The notes under the pieces were generated by a model that was not told the DNA's origin, did no database searches, and saw only the letters and a list, made by a program, of their open reading frames with translations. From contig JAJTHU010000174.1 of the NCBI GenBank assembly GCA_021300055.1, positions 1-27,159 of the forward strand: DNA of 27,159 bases, in the 5' to 3' direction. Source of the stretch: Nitrosomonadaceae bacterium. GTDB lineage: Bacteria; Pseudomonadota; Gammaproteobacteria; Burkholderiales; Usitatibacteraceae. Within the stretch, counting starts at the first letter, position 1; each line of letters begins with the position of its first letter. Positions 26,461 through 27,159 of this stretch are shown here, in pieces. The translations under genes were made by a program, and so were the position numbers.

Positions 26461-27156
26461 GTGGGAACGCAATCATTTAGCAAGAGCGAAATTGATCGAC
26501 TCGGTGACCGACTACGTGCCGGTGAAACTGAGCCAGATTTGCGCATGTTGGATGAGTATCGCCAGAGCTTTGCAAACGCCTATGCAAATGTCACGGAGAC
26601 AACCCGGAAGCTTTCACAGCTTGAGGTAACAGGACGTCCGGCCAAATCCACAACTGCGATTGTTGAAAAGCTGCGCCGCGAGTCGATACGGCTAAGTCAG
26701 ATGCAAGACATCGCGGGGTGCCGGGTGCTCGTCAAGGACCTAAAGAGCCAAAATGCGCTGGTTAAGCATCTTGAGGCTGCTTTTGTGGACGTCGTCATCG
26801 TGGATCGGCGTGCACAGCCCAGCCATGGATACAGAGCGGTCCATCTTGTGGTGACGTCTGAACTCCGCACCGTCGAGATTCAAGTCCGCACCACCTTGCA
26901 ACATTTTTGGGCGCTTCTTTCAGAGAAGGTCGCCGACAAGTTGGGGAACGCAATCAAGTATGGGCGAGGTGACCCGGCGGTACAGCAGCAGCTTGAAGGC
27001 TTATCTGCTAGCGTGGCTAATGGAGAGCTACTAAGGCATGCGCTGATGCAGAACCCGGAGACAAGTGGAATAATCGATTTGAATGACGCGCACATTAAGA
27101 GCATGGGAAAACACCTACTGATTGCGCTAGGAGTTGAAAATGATTTTCTTGATTGA
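26461..27156 (+). CDS. Small RelA/SpoT-domain nucleotide pyrophosphokinase (small alarmone synthetase or toxSAS-like)
   Basis: The protein is 231 aa and consists of a RelA/SpoT synthetase domain without HD hydrolase, TGS or ACT domains. Visible motifs are GRPAKSTTAIVEKLRRES (58-75) for ATP binding and QDIAGCRVLV with D83 as the expected metal ligand. HGYRAVHLVV (122-131) is the nucleotide-base region, and VEIQVRT with E139 is the catalytic Glu. Key residues are intact, so it should be active, either making (p)ppGpp or, as toxSAS toxins do, modifying another target such as tRNA. It starts at GTG 26461 with AGG a few bases upstream, 23 bases after thiC with no terminator seen. GC is about 52% in the lines I counted, below thiC, which hints at later acquisition. 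A second ORF overlaps its end. Confidence 0.85.
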   Translation: MGTQSFSKSEIDRLGDRLRAGETEPDLRMLDEYRQSFANAYANVTETTRKLSQLEVTGRPAKSTTAIVEKLRRESIRLSQMQDIAGCRVLVKDLKSQNALVKHLEAAFVDVVIVDRRAQPSHGYRAVHLVVTSELRTVEIQVRTTLQHFWALLSEKVADKLGNAIKYGRGDPAVQQQLEGLSASVANGELLRHALMQNPETSGIIDLNDAHIKSMGKHLLIALGVENDFLD

Positions 27157-27159
27157 GTA
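27140..27159 (+). CDS. Start of an overlapping downstream gene (3' end outside window)
   Basis: ATG 27140 is preceded by AGGAG with a six-base spacer, the best ribosome site in this part of the window. It opens a +1-shifted frame (MIFLIE and part of a further codon) that overlaps the synthetase gene by 17 bases. The visible part ends at TA, so the next base decides whether it continues. If it does, it is a translationally coupled partner of the RelA/SpoT-domain gene, such as an antitoxin. Only six codons are visible, so nothing can be said of function. Confidence 0.4.

Overview
The window is proteobacterial chromosomal DNA of fairly high GC, with densely packed genes. The Kdo/heptose LPS-core genes, a type II secretion (T2SS) operon, a Wzm/Wzt polysaccharide exporter and a tolC neighbourhood point to a Gram-negative beta- or gammaproteobacterium. 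The T2SS order E-F-G-H-I-J-K-L with E first, and the rml order B-A-C-D, both recall the Xanthomonadaceae. I cannot fix the taxon from the sequence alone.

Positions 1-7580 (all minus strand): a T2SS operon read right to left, gspE (ATPase), gspF (platform), the pseudopilins gspG, H, I, J and K, and a gspL that runs off the left edge. gspC, gspD, gspM and gspN are not in the window.

Positions 7741-17508 (all minus strand): a surface-polysaccharide block read right to left. It holds a WaaE/LgtF-type core glycosyltransferase, then rmlB, a possible 46-codon small gene, rmlA, rmlC and a 696-residue fusion of RmlD with a DegT-type sugar aminotransferase. A GNAT acetyltransferase, an ABC exporter (Wzm permease, Wzt ATPase) and two glycosyltransferases follow. 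Most junctions are 1-4 base overlaps. The likely outputs are dTDP-L-rhamnose and, through the aminotransferase domain and the GNAT, an N-acetylated amino-dideoxy sugar. Both would feed a glycan exported by Wzm/Wzt.

Positions 17574-19863 (plus strand): waaC and waaA, which build the heptose-Kdo inner core of LPS, diverge from the core glycosyltransferase gene. Positions 19877-23114 (minus strand): a TetR regulator, a PCMT-like methyltransferase, a rhodanese and a TolC-family outer-membrane channel, read right to left. A palindromic operator candidate lies upstream of tetR.

Positions 23431-27159 (plus strand): a SAM-dependent methyltransferase of unknown substrate, then a TPP riboswitch with a visible SD-sequestering hairpin in front of thiC. 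After thiC comes a lower-GC gene for a small RelA/SpoT-domain nucleotide synthetase. The start of another gene, with a strong ribosome binding site, overlaps its end and is cut by the window edge.

The most unusual items are the RmlD-aminotransferase fusion, the synthetase plus overlapping partner ORF behind riboswitch-controlled thiC, the single in-frame amber codon between two glycosyltransferases, and the small ORF that exactly fills the rmlB-rmlA gap.
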